A stretch of 64,000 nt of DNA from Physella acuta (lineage: Eukaryota; Mollusca; Gastropoda; Physidae), in assembly GCF_028476545.1 (NCBI RefSeq), contig NW_026733048.1:50839-114838 (forward strand), given 5' to 3'. Below, one piece after another: positions 47,379-59,383 of this stretch. The notes below the pieces were generated by a model. It was given only the letters and a program-made list of their open reading frames with translations. It ran no database searches and was not told the origin of the DNA. Both the position numbers and the translations under genes were made by a program. The stretch's first letter is position 1; each line of letters opens with the position of its first letter.

Positions 47379-49142
47379 GTCACTCTATCAATAGGGTGGT
47401 CTTTTTTAATTTATAGGAGAATTTTACTTGACAAAGGCTTCATATTCCTTCTCTGTGTTATTTTAATTAATTTATTTAAATTAAACTTCTTATAACTTTA
47501 ATTAACGTCATCTAAAATAATAACGGCCAGTTTGAAAAAAAACCATTACTGTTACCACTATTAAATAAATTACATGATGATATCCGACGTATTCTAAAAT
47601 CTTTGCAGTTTCTTTTGTCTTAGAACTTGTTCTTACACGAATCCAGATACTTCTTGATCAATGAAGTAGTAGTACTCTAATAGTTGTGAAATATTATTTA
47701 TTTATTTATTTAGTTGCTGTTCAGCAATCAGAATAGGGCTTGTAAGTCTCTTTGCTTCTCTTACTTAAAATTTGAAATCTCGTTAGCCAGGGTTAGGTGA
47801 ATTCTCAGAGTGTCATTATCAGTTTTTACGATTTTAAATAACTTAACACTAGTGTAACTTTTATTTCTTTTTTTACCGATTCACCATTGGTTTGAAAAAT
47901 ACTAGCTGGCTATAAGAAGTTGGTGACCTACTTAAAAGCCCTATTAGCAGTTACTTTCGTGATACGGATATACCGGCTCAAGATTATAACTCCCATTAGC
48001 AAGGCAGACCGCGGCGTAGAGAACTCCGTGATTATCTAGCGGTTACTAGTTTTTCCCCTGCTTAAGATTGTAGACAATCTAACATTTTGACAACTAACCA
48101 ACTCTTTAATTCACGTTCTACAGGCCTGGGGACCAACACAACATGACATTCAAAACGCCTGGACAACACAACATGACATTCAAAACGCCTGGACAACACA
48201 ACATGACATTCAAAACGCCTGGACAACACAACATGACATTCAAAACGCCTGGACAACACAACATGACATTCAAAACGCCTGGACAACACAACATGACATT
48301 CAAAACGCCTGGACAACACGACATGACATTCAAAACGCCTGGACAACACAACATGACATTCAAAACGCCTGGACAACACAACATGACATTCAAAACGCCT
48401 GGAGAGAAATTAATTGCCGTGTCAATAACACGTTAAATTATTCAACAAGATATTCAAGTGCTAATTAAGAGGATTAGGAAATTTAAGTACCGAGGTGACT
48501 GTATGCTAATGACCATCTTGCCGAGTGACTTATTAGAGTAACGATATGTATCGTGCCATCTTGTGACGCGAACGTACAAGAGGCTTTCTTCTGCTAGAAC
48601 AATGGTGTTGACAGGTCGTAACTTTTCCTGGGATAATCACCCGCCTTTATTTACATAGCTGTAATATACTACACCCCAACCCACTTTCTCCCGTATAGAA
48701 ATGAACAACACTTTCGTATATATTGTATATACGTTTATAAAAAAATTGTAAGACTAGTTTGAAGTTTAGTATAATAAAAACCAGTTCAGTGTCCACATCC
48801 TTAATGTTTCTAAAATGTGGAACAAGTGTGTCGTTCAATGACGAACATGAAACATTGCTTATTTATTTTTTATTTATTTTATTTGCTTCACTATACGATT
48901 ATGTTTTTGCAAAAAAAAAATATTTACTTAATTAGCAATTTCCAAGAACATTTTGCTGGTAAAATGTGTTTTAATCGAATTATTCATAGTCTTAGACGAA
49001 TAAAAAAAATTAACTTTTTTCTTTCGGTAAGACACCTATAAATCTGAATACGGTGCATGAAGTGACAATGTGGTCCATGATAAGGAATCACCTTTCTTAT
49101 TTTACCAACATCTTTAGTTTGGTCGACACTCATCTCATTATT
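47379..49142. other. Intergenic, unannotated apart from the 30-bp array
   Basis: A+T-rich DNA with a (TTTA)n tract at about 47695-47713. No gene recognised. Confidence 0.5.
48134..48403 (+). repeat. 30-bp minisatellite, 9 near-identical copies
   Basis: Nine units of CAACACAACATGACATTCAA plus AACGCCTGGA, with essentially one base change (CAACACGACATG in the unit near 48314). The 30-bp period keeps several frames open on both strands; those ORFs are artefacts. The uniformity points to recent expansion. Confidence 0.97.
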
Positions 49143-49732
49143 ACAGGCTTTTATTAGAAGCTTTTTTAAAACTTGCTTTCTCTGTCTTAATCCTAGATCG
49201 AAACGGGAGAGCGAGATTTCGGGCACTTCTAACCGATCAATATCTCTGAAACTGGTCACATGTGTCTAGACCAGGGGTCGGCAACCTGCGGCTCGCGAGC
49301 CGCATGCGGCTCTTTTGATGTCAAGATGCGGCTCTTCAGCTCCTTGCACAAATACTAATAATCTTAATAAAAAAATTATATATATGAAATAAAAAAAAAT
49401 TTTAGTGGCTCTTTAAAACCAGGGAAATTTTGAAAATTGTAACTTTTGGCTCTTCCGCTTCAAAAGGTTGCCGACCCCTGGTCTAGACCTGTGACAGTGT
49501 AACATGACATTAAATTTGACTTAATTGGATGACTAATTATTTTTTTATGACTTGATTAAAATGTTCTGAAATTAGTAGGTAGACCTAACTTAGTATTCTG
49601 CAAGCTTTTTTTAAAAAGTTATTTAAATAGTAGTGTTTTATTATTTATTTTAAGAAAAATGTGTATTTTCTTCTTTTTAGTGCATTATTACATAAAAGCT
49701 TGTTATTAAAACGCTTTTTGTGCATTTTTTTC
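49143..49732. repeat. Dispersed repeat R3, copy A (with family-3 MITE inside)
   Basis: It shares with the copy at 51472 a CTAGATCGAAACG segment, TAAATTTGACTTAATTGGAT, ATTAGTAGG and a right end AAAAGCTTGTTATTAAAACG. The left end GGCTTTTATTA is roughly the inverse of the right end, suggesting a decayed TIR element. No coding capacity is visible. Confidence 0.6.
49272..49480. mobile_element. hAT-type MITE, family 3 (TIR CAGGGGTCGGCAACC), nested
   Basis: The 209-bp element starts CAGGGGTCGGCAACCTGCGG and ends GGTTGCCGACCCCTG. It has perfect 8-bp duplications GTCTAGAC (49264-49271 and 49481-49488). This terminus and the GCGGCTC motif recur in hAT-derived MITEs of many animals (general knowledge). 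It interrupts the longer dispersed repeat at 49143-49732. Confidence 0.92.
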
Positions 49733-50653
49733 TAATTTATTTGCTGGGCTGAATGTAATATGTAATGTCGATCAGATGTGTCAGCTTTTAGCATAGCAAA
49801 GTAATTTTTTTTTCACTTAGTAGCTTACTTTTTTTAAATTTTACATAATATTCTAAAGTTCTATTACAAGAAAAGACAACCCGCCTTCGTATGTTTAAAA
49901 AATAAGAGTTATTCAAGTGTAACTCCGAAGCGTGAATATATTGAACATAAACACAATTAATGAACTTATCAGATAATTTTTTTTTTGCTAATTAAAAAGG
50001 TATTTACATGTCCAGCCATTAACATTGCTCGGATAAAAAAAAATTGCCGAGAAATAAAAAAATTTTATGGTTGATTTTTTAGCCTTTACCAGCACGGATA
50101 TGGGAGACGGACACGTCGAAAAAAGAAGAAATTGGACACGAGTTACGACCTCACGGACCGACCACGTCGCAATCAAAACCATATCCATGGGAATCGGAAC
50201 GGCGACAAGCATCAATTAGCTCCAGCATCCAGGCCGGCTTTGGTCAAGTCCCTTAACACATCACTCCTTTCATCCCCACCCCACGGTTTTTTTTTCTTAA
50301 ACTTTACACCAAAAAATGTTGAGAATGAGTCACTTGCGACCAGGACGTGGGTGCTAATTCGCCATAAAACTTATTTTATGAGGCGAAGTCTGTCGCCCTG
50401 TTACCCCCTCCCTTCCACCATCACCCCACCCAACCCTTCTGAAGAGTCGTCGATGTAAAACCGCCTGAACAGCTACGGTTAACTTTTTGATATAATAATA
50501 GTCTGTGAGGGGTGGGGGTGGGGGTGGGGGGGGGGGGGGTAAGGTTTTATTTTCTTTCACGCAAAGATAAAAGTATTAAAATAATCTACAACAACTTTGT
50601 TACGCGTTCATGCAATTCCTCATTTGAATAACTTTACATAGTATTAAGATAGG

Positions 50654-50934
50654 CAGTGGCGTAGCGAGGGGGGGGGCGGGGGCGGACCGCACCGGGTGAC
50701 ACCATTTAGGGGGGTGACACCAACGCAAAAAATAGCAAAATATATAGAGAAAAACTCGAGGGGGGGGTGCAAATCGAAAGTTTGAGGGGGGGGGTGTGCA
50801 AATCGAAAGTTTGAGGGGGGGGGGGTGCAACTCGAAAATTTGAAAGTTTGTCCCTGGGAAGGGTCTCTATGCCTCTGGGGTGGTGACACCATTAAGTGCC
50901 GCACCGGGTGACACCCGACCTCGCTACGCCACTG
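50654..50934. mobile_element. hAT-type MITE, family 1
   Basis: The 281-bp element has ends CAGTGGCGTAGCGAGG and CCTCGCTACGCCACTG (16-bp perfect TIR) and 8-bp duplications AAGATAGG at 50646-50653 and 50935-50942. It contains three G-tract units with GTGCAAATCGAAAGTTTGA or a close variant. The intact duplication and TIR indicate a recent insertion. Confidence 0.9.
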
Positions 50935-51134
50935 AAGATAGGCACAGACCATTACTCGAACTTTACACAAAGTCTAAGCCAACACCTATCCTCCCCGTCC
51001 CGCTGAGTTTAACAAATGTTCTGATTTAGAGAGACTCAGCCAAAATGAGCGATTCTAAAGCAAAGTTTGAGAGCAGTGTTTTTGGCACGTGCAGATGTCG
51101 TTTTCCGTGTGTTTACTTCAGACCTACAGCCATG

Positions 51135-51361
51135 CAGAGTTTCTTCCAGGCATCTCTTCGGGGGGGGGGGGGCGAAGCCCCCCCCCCCCCCCGAAAATTT
51201 TTTACCGCCCCCCCCCCCCCCGAACGAAATGGAATTTATATAATTTATATAGAAAATATATACTTTTAACAGTGTCCGCCCCCCCGAAGAAAGTTTACCG
51301 CCCCCCCCCCCCGAAGATTTCAAGTGCCCCCCCCGTAGAAAAAAGTCTGGAAGAAACACTG
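51135..51361. mobile_element. hAT-type MITE, family 2
   Basis: The 227-bp element has ends CAGAGTTTCTTCCAGGC and GTCTGGAAGAAACACTG and perfect 8-bp duplications CAGCCATG (51127-51134 and 51362-51369). Apart from the lengths of its G and C tracts it reads nearly the same as the copy at 46435, so both are probably recent. Confidence 0.9.
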
Positions 51362-51471
51362 CAGCCATGTATGCGGTAAGGGGGGGGGGGTGATGTCATC
51401 AGACAGGGCGATCTTTAAGAGAGTCAAAACACTTTTAATACTGTCGACTTCTTTTTTTTTTACAAGCTTTT

Positions 51472-52114
51472 ATTTAACTCACTTCCTATGTCTGTCGTCA
51501 GTCGACAGTCTGTCGTCAGTCTAGATCGAAACGTAGGAGTGAAAATTCGGACAGTTCTACTTGACCGATACGATTCACAGTTGGCACGTGGGTCAAGACA
51601 TGAAGACAATGCAATCTGAAACTAAATTTGACTTAATTGGATGCCTAATTAATTTTTTATGAATTAATTAAAATTTGGACCGAATTAGTAGGCATGTCAA
51701 TCCAACCACACCACACGCGTCATCACTTTCAATAGCTGCGCCATCAGGTTTAATAGCTGCGCCATCAAGTTCAGTAGGCGCGCAATGGTTTTTAGTCATG
51801 TAACACTATTGTAAATAAAACATGTAAAGTACTGAAAAAAAATTCATAAAAAACGTTTTAATAACAAGCTTTTATGTAATGATGCACTAAAAAGTAGAAA
51901 ATAAATTATACACTACTATTTAAATTACTATAAAGAAAAGCGTGGGTGACTTTAGTACTTTAGTACCTATTGGATACCTTTACTAATATTTGAGAAGAGA
52001 CCCACGCTTTTCTTTATAGTAATTTAAATAGTAGTGTATAATTTATTTTCTACTTTTTAGTGTATCATTACATAAAAGCTTGTTATTAAAACGTTTTTTA
52101 TGAATTTTTTTTTA
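51472..52114. repeat. Dispersed repeat R3, copy B (with foldback right end)
   Basis: It begins ACAAGCTTTTATTTAACTC and shares with copy A the CTAGATCGAAACG block and AATTTGACTTAATTGGATG. In the middle a CAATAGCTGCGCCATCA-like unit is repeated three times (about 51728-51790). The right third is an inverted duplication described separately. Confidence 0.6.
51834..52114. repeat. Foldback: inverted repeat with ~115-bp arms
   Basis: The arm 51834-51947 is the near-perfect inverse of 52000-52114, separated by a 52-base spacer. The outer ends are A/T runs next to CATAAAAAACGTTTTAATAA, the inner ends GCGTGGGT and ACCCACGC. Transcribed, it would give a long stem. Only one such arm is present in copy A. 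Confidence 0.9.
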
Positions 52115-52156
52115 AAATTCTGTCGATCTAAAAATGATAATTTTTTTTTTCTTTTT

Positions 52157-52866
52157 TTTACTTTCTCGTATATACGTAGTATAGAGAAAGTATTGTAATC
52201 GTGCAAAAAAAAAAAATCGAGATTTTTACAAATCTCGACGGAGATTTTTACAAATCTCGACGTTTTACACCTCACTGATACGGAAAAACATAATTTTGCA
52301 ATCTTGTCCGTATGTCTGTGTGTGTGTGTGTGTCTGTGTGTCTGTCCGTGTGTAAACACGATAACTTGAGTACCGTTACAGCTAGGTTGATGAAATTTCA
52401 TACATAAGTATTTAATCAAAATCGTAGATCCGTATCAGCTTTTGAGCGATTTTCGATAACCGGAAGTAGTACTTTTCCTACTTTGAATTTTTCAAAAGCC
52501 TATAACTTGAGTACTATTTCAGATAGATAAATGAAATTTCATAAGTAAGTAAAAGATCTAATTCTCTACCTTCTATTAAATTTTGAGTCATTTCCGTTGA
52601 CTGGAAGTAGTACTTTACGCTACTTCCGATTTCTCAAAAAACTAATGTAAATTTTAAAAGTAATAATAATATTGCGCACTATTATGCGCTTTTTTATTTG
52701 GCGTTCACTTGGTGTGCAATTAATTTGTCTACGAGATTTTATTCTATTTTTAAAACTTTAAGTATTTAAAATGGATTAAAAATTATGTCTATAGCCCGAG
52801 TTCCCATCCCCTGTTATTTTATATAAGAATATTCGAGAAAGTTTAGGGGAGATCACTCCCGGTTTA
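52157..52866 (+). repeat. Dispersed repeat R4, copy 2
   Basis: This is the fuller copy. It begins with ACTTTCTCGTATATACGTAG followed by TATAGAGAAAG, an imperfect palindrome, and contains two related ~130-bp subunits (about 52365-52490 and 52491-52625), each with ATAACTTGAGTAC, TGAAATTTCATA and GGAAGTAGTACTTT. It ends GAGATCACTCCCG, the same place as copy 1, so this end is a true boundary. It abuts R3 copy B on the left. Confidence 0.85.
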
Positions 52867-53388
52867 TTTTTATTTATTTTTTTAAATTTTTTTTTTTATT
52901 TTTATTTTTATTTTTTATTTTTTTTTTATTATTTTTTTTTTTTATCTAAAGATCTAAAATGATAATAACCAATCTTAGCGAATTCGCACAGGCAGACGGA
53001 ACAAATTTTAAGAGAAGTTTTAAAACTTGACAAATTAAGTTTTCAAAACAGCTAATAGTTTTTTGTTTAAAATAAGTTGATTGAAAATACTACGCTCTAT
53101 ACAAAATTAAATCAAGACACGATCATAAACGAGTTTTATTATTTAAATTAGATTTTTTTAAAATGAAAAATATTTGTTTTATATTTTTAATTACTGAATT
53201 TCCCAGTATATTAAATGACTTTAAAAAAAAAACAGTGTGTAAAGTTTTGTCCCTTACTTTAAATTTTAATCTATAAATGGGAGTTAACAAACAAATAATA
53301 TTTCATGTAATGCGGATCTAGTTTTTTAACACTGGGGTTAATATTAACTCATAAAACAGTCATGTAATACATGTTTTTATTACATTTT

Positions 53389-53493
<105 letters not shown>

Positions 53494-54125
53494 GTCTCGG
53501 TCGCAAACCGTCTAACTCAAAAAAATTCGATTTTCTTTTTTTTTAATAAATCAAAAGCCAATATGATTCCCCATAATGCCTGAAAATATTATAGAAATCT
53601 GTAGAATGACTATTGAGATATAATCATTTGAACAAACCGCCTATTATTTCTAGCGCTAAAAATCTCGGCACAAAACGAATATCGCTATATTTGTCAGTAC
53701 ACTTTTGATCGGGAACGCAGTCGCACGCCGTAATCACACAATTTTACAGCACAGCAGTCACAGTACTTAGAGGTAAGGATATTTGATTAATTATGTTCAA
53801 CTATTCTATTACATTTTATCATTTTAAAGAATAATAAACAAATAGTATTTGTTTAATATAGCCTATTTCCTGATTTTCAATAACCAAACTGATTTGTTTA
53901 CAATTTTTTAGGCTAACACAATGCTTTGAAACTAGATCTTCATTCTAGAATCTAAACATCAATCAAAACAATATAATTCGAATTATATTTCCACAAGAAT
54001 GTGCAATAAATTTAATAATTGTTAATTCACTACTAGCTTTAGATTGAGGGTTTAGATACGTGTTAAGAAATGTTCATATGGTAGGTTGCAAAATGTTTGG
54101 CGTACATGTTCAACGACATGGTTAG

Positions 54126-55081
54126 TTGTCTTCAGTAAATGCTTTTGTGATTAATTTTTCAACAGACAAGCCTATCTCAACACACCAGCCTCTCTCAACA
54201 TACCAGCCTCTCTCAACATACCAGCCTCTCTTAGCATACCAGCCTCTCTCAACATACCAGTCTCTCTCTCAGCATATCAGCCTCTCTCAACAGACCAGCC
54301 TCTCTCAACAGACAAGCATCTCAACATTTCAGCCTCTCTCAACATACCAGCCTCTCTCAGCATACCAGCCTCTCACAACATACCAGCCTCTCTCAACAGA
54401 CAAGCCTCTCTCAACATATCAGCCTCTCTCAACAGACCAGCCTCTCTCAACAGACAAGCATCTCAACATATCAGCCTCTCTCAACAGACCAGGCTCTCTC
54501 AACAGACCAGCCTCTCTCAAAATATCAGCCTCTCTCAACAGACCAGCCTCTCTCAACAGACCGGCCTCTCTCAACAGACCAGCCTCTCTCAACAGACCAG
54601 CCTCACTCAACAGACCAGCCTCTCTCAACAGACCAGCCTCTCTCAACACACCAGTCTTACCACATAACAGATCAGCCTCTCTCAACAGACCAGATTCTCT
54701 CAACATACCAGCCTCTCTCAACAGACCTGCCTCTCTCAACAGACCAGCCTCTCTCAACAGACCAGCCTCTCTCAACAGTCCATTCTTACCATACAAGAGA
54801 CCAGCCACTCCCAAAAGATTAGTATTATCCTACAATAGACAAGCCTCTCTCAACACACCAGTCTTACCATACAAGACACCAGCCTTTCTCAACAGATCAT
54901 TCGTAATATACAATAGACCAGCCTCACATAACAGACATTAGACACCAACCTCTCTCAAAAACACCAGCCTTACCATACAAGAGACCAGTCGATCTCAAAA
55001 GACCAGTCAGACCTATCAAGATTTCAAAGCGACAGATATTCGTGCACTGCAGTACAAGCCTGATGCTACTGTCTACTTCAA
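54126..55081 (+). CDS. Repeat-rich reading frame inside the (TA)n-bounded element
   Basis: One frame stays open from about 54126 through the 18-bp minisatellite to a TAG at 54939 and, in the same frame, from 54942 to a TAG ending at 55081. The repeat part alternates STYQPL and SLNRPA because some units are not multiples of three. The last 25 codons (YQDFKATDIRALQYKPDATV, then YFKVN) look like ordinary protein and not like repeat. It could be the tail of a transposon protein whose 5' part was replaced by the array. I do not recognise the protein. Coding status is unproven. Confidence 0.3.
54165..55010 (+). repeat. 18-bp minisatellite (CAGCCTCTCTCAACAGAC)
   Basis: About 45 imperfect copies of an 18-bp unit, alternating between ...AACAGACC and ...AACATACC versions, with occasional ATCTCAACATTTC and TTACCATACAAGA variants toward the right end. 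It lies wholly within the (TA)n-bounded element. The strand is pyrimidine-biased. Confidence 0.92.
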
Positions 55082-55811
55082 AGTGAATTAGCAGATAGCT
55101 GGCAATTGCTAAGCTAGGGTCGTAAGATTATGATCTCATCTGTAGCCCCTGTCAAGTTGTACAAGAGCAGAAAAAAAGATAAAAGCTGTCATATTTGAGC
55201 ACCTACAAGCAAGTCATAAACACACCTTTTTATGATGATTTCCCTGATTTTAAAAATATGTTGCCATTTTAATGTTTCTTTATGTGACGTTTATTCAAAG
55301 AATAAATTTTTAAAATAAACACATTTTTTTTGTGTTCCATTTTTGTAAAATAAGTAAACATTAAGTCGGTATTAATGTGATTAGTGTGTTATGTCTCATT
55401 CATAATATATCTGACAATACGGTTTATGTTTTTACTATTATCATTCTACAAACCCAGCACCCACCAGATTTAGTAAAATAAACTGTGAGACTAGAAAGAT
55501 GTAATAAATAAAGCATAACCTTCAACAGTTAACAAGTCTTGAGCTAAATACAGACATAATGAATACAGTCGAAAGCGATAAAGCCATACTAAAACATCTC
55601 TACTAAAAATTAAACTGACCCCATAATGTAGAATAAACTCAAATAATTAAAATATGAGCCCACAAAACTATAATCTAAAATATTATGAAGTGTTAGCCTA
55701 ATTATAACTTAAAAACATAAACATAACTAAATCACGTTCATTGGACAAAACGAACGAACGCGGCTGAGACCGAAATTCTCGGTTCAAAACAGCTAAGTCT
55801 GCGCGCGCACA

Positions 55812-55858
55812 GATAGACGGTTTGCACCGAGAATTTTAGACCGAGCAAACCGTCTATC
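55812..55858. repeat. Subterminal hairpin made of two TIR-like motifs
   Basis: GATAGACGGTTTGC (55812-55825) and its perfect inverse GCAAACCGTCTATC (55845-55858) are separated by 19 bases. AGACGGTTTGC is also the core of the 30-bp TIR, and both inverted copies and the TIR are followed by an ACCGAG-like motif. Such reiterated subterminal sites are usual for transposase binding. Confidence 0.8.
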
Positions 55859-56053
55859 TTTTTAAAGCTGCTATAATTTTGTAAATATTAACAAAACTCA
55901 TTTTAAAACGCTACAGTATAGTCGGTAGAGAGTTTCTTTGGAGATATCTTTAAAAAAAAAATTTGTATTACAGCGATCGAGAAGGAAATAATCAGTTTTT
56001 TGTCTCTCCTGTAAAATTTACATTTTCGGAGTTAGACGGTTTGCGACCGAGAC

Positions 56054-56247
<194 letters not shown>

Positions 56248-56437
56248 TACGTTTACATAAACGTGCACGTATATGTGTGTACGTGTTCCATTTCCAGGAC
56301 AGGGTCTGGGTCGAGGTTTAGGCTCAGGTTTAGATTTAGTTCTATGTCGGTTTGTGTTAAAGGTTGTTTTTGTGTTCGTGTTTGTTAACGTATATATGAT
56401 GTATATGAGTAAAAAGTAAAATTCTAAAAAAATGGTA

Positions 56438-56557
56438 AAGCATTATGCCCAGCCGCCTTTGCTTACCCTAATGTGAGCTAGGTACCCATCAGAGTTGGAC
56501 TTGAACTCGAGACTTACGGATTAGTCGTCCAGCTCTCTACCGCTAGGCCATTCCGTC
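56438..56557 (-). mobile_element. SINE family A, 5' half
   Basis: On the minus strand: a tRNA-like head (GGAATGGCCTAGCGGTAGAG, then AGTCTCGAGTTCAAGTCCAA with a good B box) and the body segment TGATGGGTACCTAGCTCAC, ATTAGGGTAAGCAAAGGCGG. The 3' half is missing. Confidence 0.75.
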
Positions 56558-56559
56558 CC

Positions 56560-57214
56560 AATTATTATTCGGATAATATTTGTCTGTGAGATCATTCGTC
56601 CTTGAGCAGACTTGCTTTTAAGCAATGCGGCAATTGCAAGTAGAAAAACAATCATTTTTAAATTTTAAACAGCATAAAGAGAAAATAAAAAGAAATATGG
56701 CTTAGTTTAAGTGAGGAAAGTTAAAACATATGGTTTCGCTAATGCAATAAAAATGTATTGTAATTATTTTCTTTCTTTAAAAAAAAATGCAGGCAATGCA
56801 TGCAGGATGAAAATATCAGATGCTGTTGAATTTATTTTAAAACAAAGACTATCTGGAGGGCCAGTTTCCATTAACCGTGTTATGCGCGCCACCAGAATCT
56901 TGCATGGTTTCGAACCTGCAGTTTGACGTGAACAAATACGGGCTTATTTAACTTTGACGTGTGTGTAGCCAAGAGGGGAAGATATCTGTCAGTTGGACGT
57001 AATGGACTTAAGGAGCTGCATGCGGGCGGCAGGGAGTTGTGGGGCGGACAAAAGTATCCGGGGACGGGATGGGGGGGGGGGGGGGAGGGGATACACCTGC
57101 ACAATTATTGAGTTACATTGTTGTAAAAGATAAAGGCAAATAAAATTTTAGTGTGGTGAAAATGTTTGAATCGGATGTGATAGGTCGATGTGATTGGAAC
57201 ATTGGAATGAATCA
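56560..57214 (+). other. Intergenic; weak exon candidate at 56792-56926
   Basis: A pyrimidine tract ending AAAAATGCAG is followed by an open frame (NACRMKISDAVEFILKQRLS, then GGPVSINRVM...) to a TGA at 56926. It is not low-complexity, but I do not recognise the protein and see no partner exon. Confidence 0.2.
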
Positions 57215-59383
57215 TGAGGTGATGTGGTTCAATGGTAAGGTGGTGTGGTTCATGTAGTGTTGTTCAATGGTAAGTTGGTGTGGTTCATGTGGTGTTGTTC
57301 AATGGTAAGTTGGTGTGGTTCATGTAGTGTTGTTCAATGGTAAGGTGGTGTGGTAAGATGGTGTGGTTTAATGGTAAGTTGGTGTGGTTCATGTAGTGTT
57401 GTTCAATGGTAAGTTGGTGTGGTTCATGTAGTGTTGTTCAATGGTAAGGTGGTGTGGTTCATGTAGTGTTGTTCAATGGTAAGGTGGTGTGGTAAGATGG
57501 TGTGGTTTAATGGTAAGTTGGTGTGGTTCATGTAGTGTTGTTCAATGGTAAGTTGGTGTGGTTCATGTAGTGTTGTTCAATGGTAAAGTGGTGTGGTAAG
57601 ATAGTGTGGTTTAATGGTACGTTGGTGTGGTTCATGTAGTGTTGTTCAATGGTAAGTTGGTGTGGTTCATGTAGTGTTGTTCAATGGTAAGGTGGTGTGG
57701 TTCATGTAGTGTTGTTCAATGGTAGGGTGGTTTGGTTCATGTAGTGTTGTTCAATGGTAAGGTGGTGTGGTAAGATGGTGTGGTTTAATGGTAAGTTGGT
57801 GTGGTTCATGTAGTGTTGTTCAATGGTAAGGTGTTGTGGTAAGATGGTGTTGTTCAATGGTAGGGTGGTGTGGTTCATGTAGTGTTGTTCAATGGTAGGG
57901 TGGTGTGGTTCATGTAGTGTTGTTCAATGGTAAGGTGGTGTGGTAAGATGGTGTAGTTTAATGGTAAGGTGGTGTGGTTCATGTAGTGCTGTTCAATGGT
58001 AAGTTGGTGTGGTAAGATGGTGTAGTTTAATGGTAAGTTAGTGTTGTTCAATGGTAAGGTGGTGTGGTAAGATGGTGTGGTTTAATGGTAAGTTGGTGTG
58101 GTTCATGTAGTGTTGTTCAATGCTAAGGTGGTGTGGTAAGATGGTGTTGTTCAATGGTAGGGTGGTGTGGTTCATGTAGTGTTGTTCAATGGTAAGGTGG
58201 TGTGGTAAGATGGTGTAGTTTAATGGTAAGGTGGTGTGGTTCATGTAGTGTTGTTCAATGGTAAGATGGTGTGGTTCATGTAGTGTTGTTCAATGGTAAG
58301 GTGGTGTGGTTTATGTAGTGTTGTTCAATGGTAAGGTGGTGTGGTTCATGTAGTGTTGTTCAATGGTAAGGTGGTGTGGTTCATGTAGTGTTGTTCAATG
58401 GTAAGGTGGTGTGGTAAGATGGTGTGGTTTAATGGTAAGTTGGTGTGGTTCATGTAGTGTTGTTCAATGGTAAGTTGGTGTGGTTCATGTAGTGTTGTTC
58501 AATGGTAAAGTGGTGTGGTAAGATAGTGTGGTTTAATGGTACGTTGGTGTGGTTCATGTAGTGTTGTTCAATGGTAAGTTGGTGTGGTTCATGTAGTGTT
58601 GTTCAATGGTAAGGTGGTGTGGTTCATGTAGTGTTGTTCAATGGTAGGGTGGTTTGGTTCATGTAGTGTTGTTCAATGGTAAGGTGGTGTGGTAAGATGG
58701 TGTGGTTTAATGGTAAGTTGGTGTGGTTCATGTAGTGTTGTTCAATGGTAAGGTGTTGTGGTAAGATGGTGTTGTTCAATGGTAGGGTGGTGTGGTTCAT
58801 GTAGTGTTGTTCAATGGTAGGGTGGTGTGGTTCATGTAGTGTTGTTCAATGGTAAGGTGGTGTGGTAAGATGGTGTAGTTTAATGGTAAGGTGGTGTGGT
58901 TCATGTAGTGCTGTTCAATGGTAAGTTGGTGTGGTAAGATGGTGTAGTTTAATGGTAAGTTAGTGTTGTTCAATGGTAAGGTGGTGTGGTAAGATGGTGT
59001 GGTTTAATGGTAAGTTGGTGTGGTTCATGTAGTGTTGTTCAATGCTAAGGTGGTGTGGTAAGATGGTGTTGTTCAATGGTAGGGTGGTGTGGTTCATGTA
59101 GTGTTGTTCAATGGTAAGGTGGTGTGGTAAGATGGTGTAGTTTAATGGTAAGGTGGTGTGGTTCATGTAGTGTTGTTCAATGGTAAGATGGTGTGGTTCA
59201 TGTAGTGTTGTTCAATGGTAAGGTGGTGTGGTTTATGTAGTGTTGTTCAATGGTAAGGTGGTGTGGTTCATGTAGTGTTGTTCAATGGTAAGGTGGTGTG
59301 GTTCATGTAGTGTTGTTCAATGGTAAAGTGGTGTGGTTCATGTAGTGTTGTTCAATGGTAAGTTGGTGTGGTTTAATGGTACG
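57215..59383 (+). repeat. 35-bp minisatellite with a 922-bp tandem duplication
   Basis: The basic unit is ATGGTAAGGTGGTGTGGTTC plus ATGTAGTGTTGTTCA (35 bp), mixed with GGTAAGATGGTGTGGTTTA modules. The stretch from about 57415 to 58400 recurs 922 bp later, including rare variants (GGTTTGGTTC at 57729 and 58651; CAATGCTAAGG at 58119 and 59041). Confidence 0.97.

Noticed and set aside
48062-48436. ORFs of about 91-105 codons on both strands
   Set aside because: They follow a 30-bp tandem repeat that is a multiple of three.
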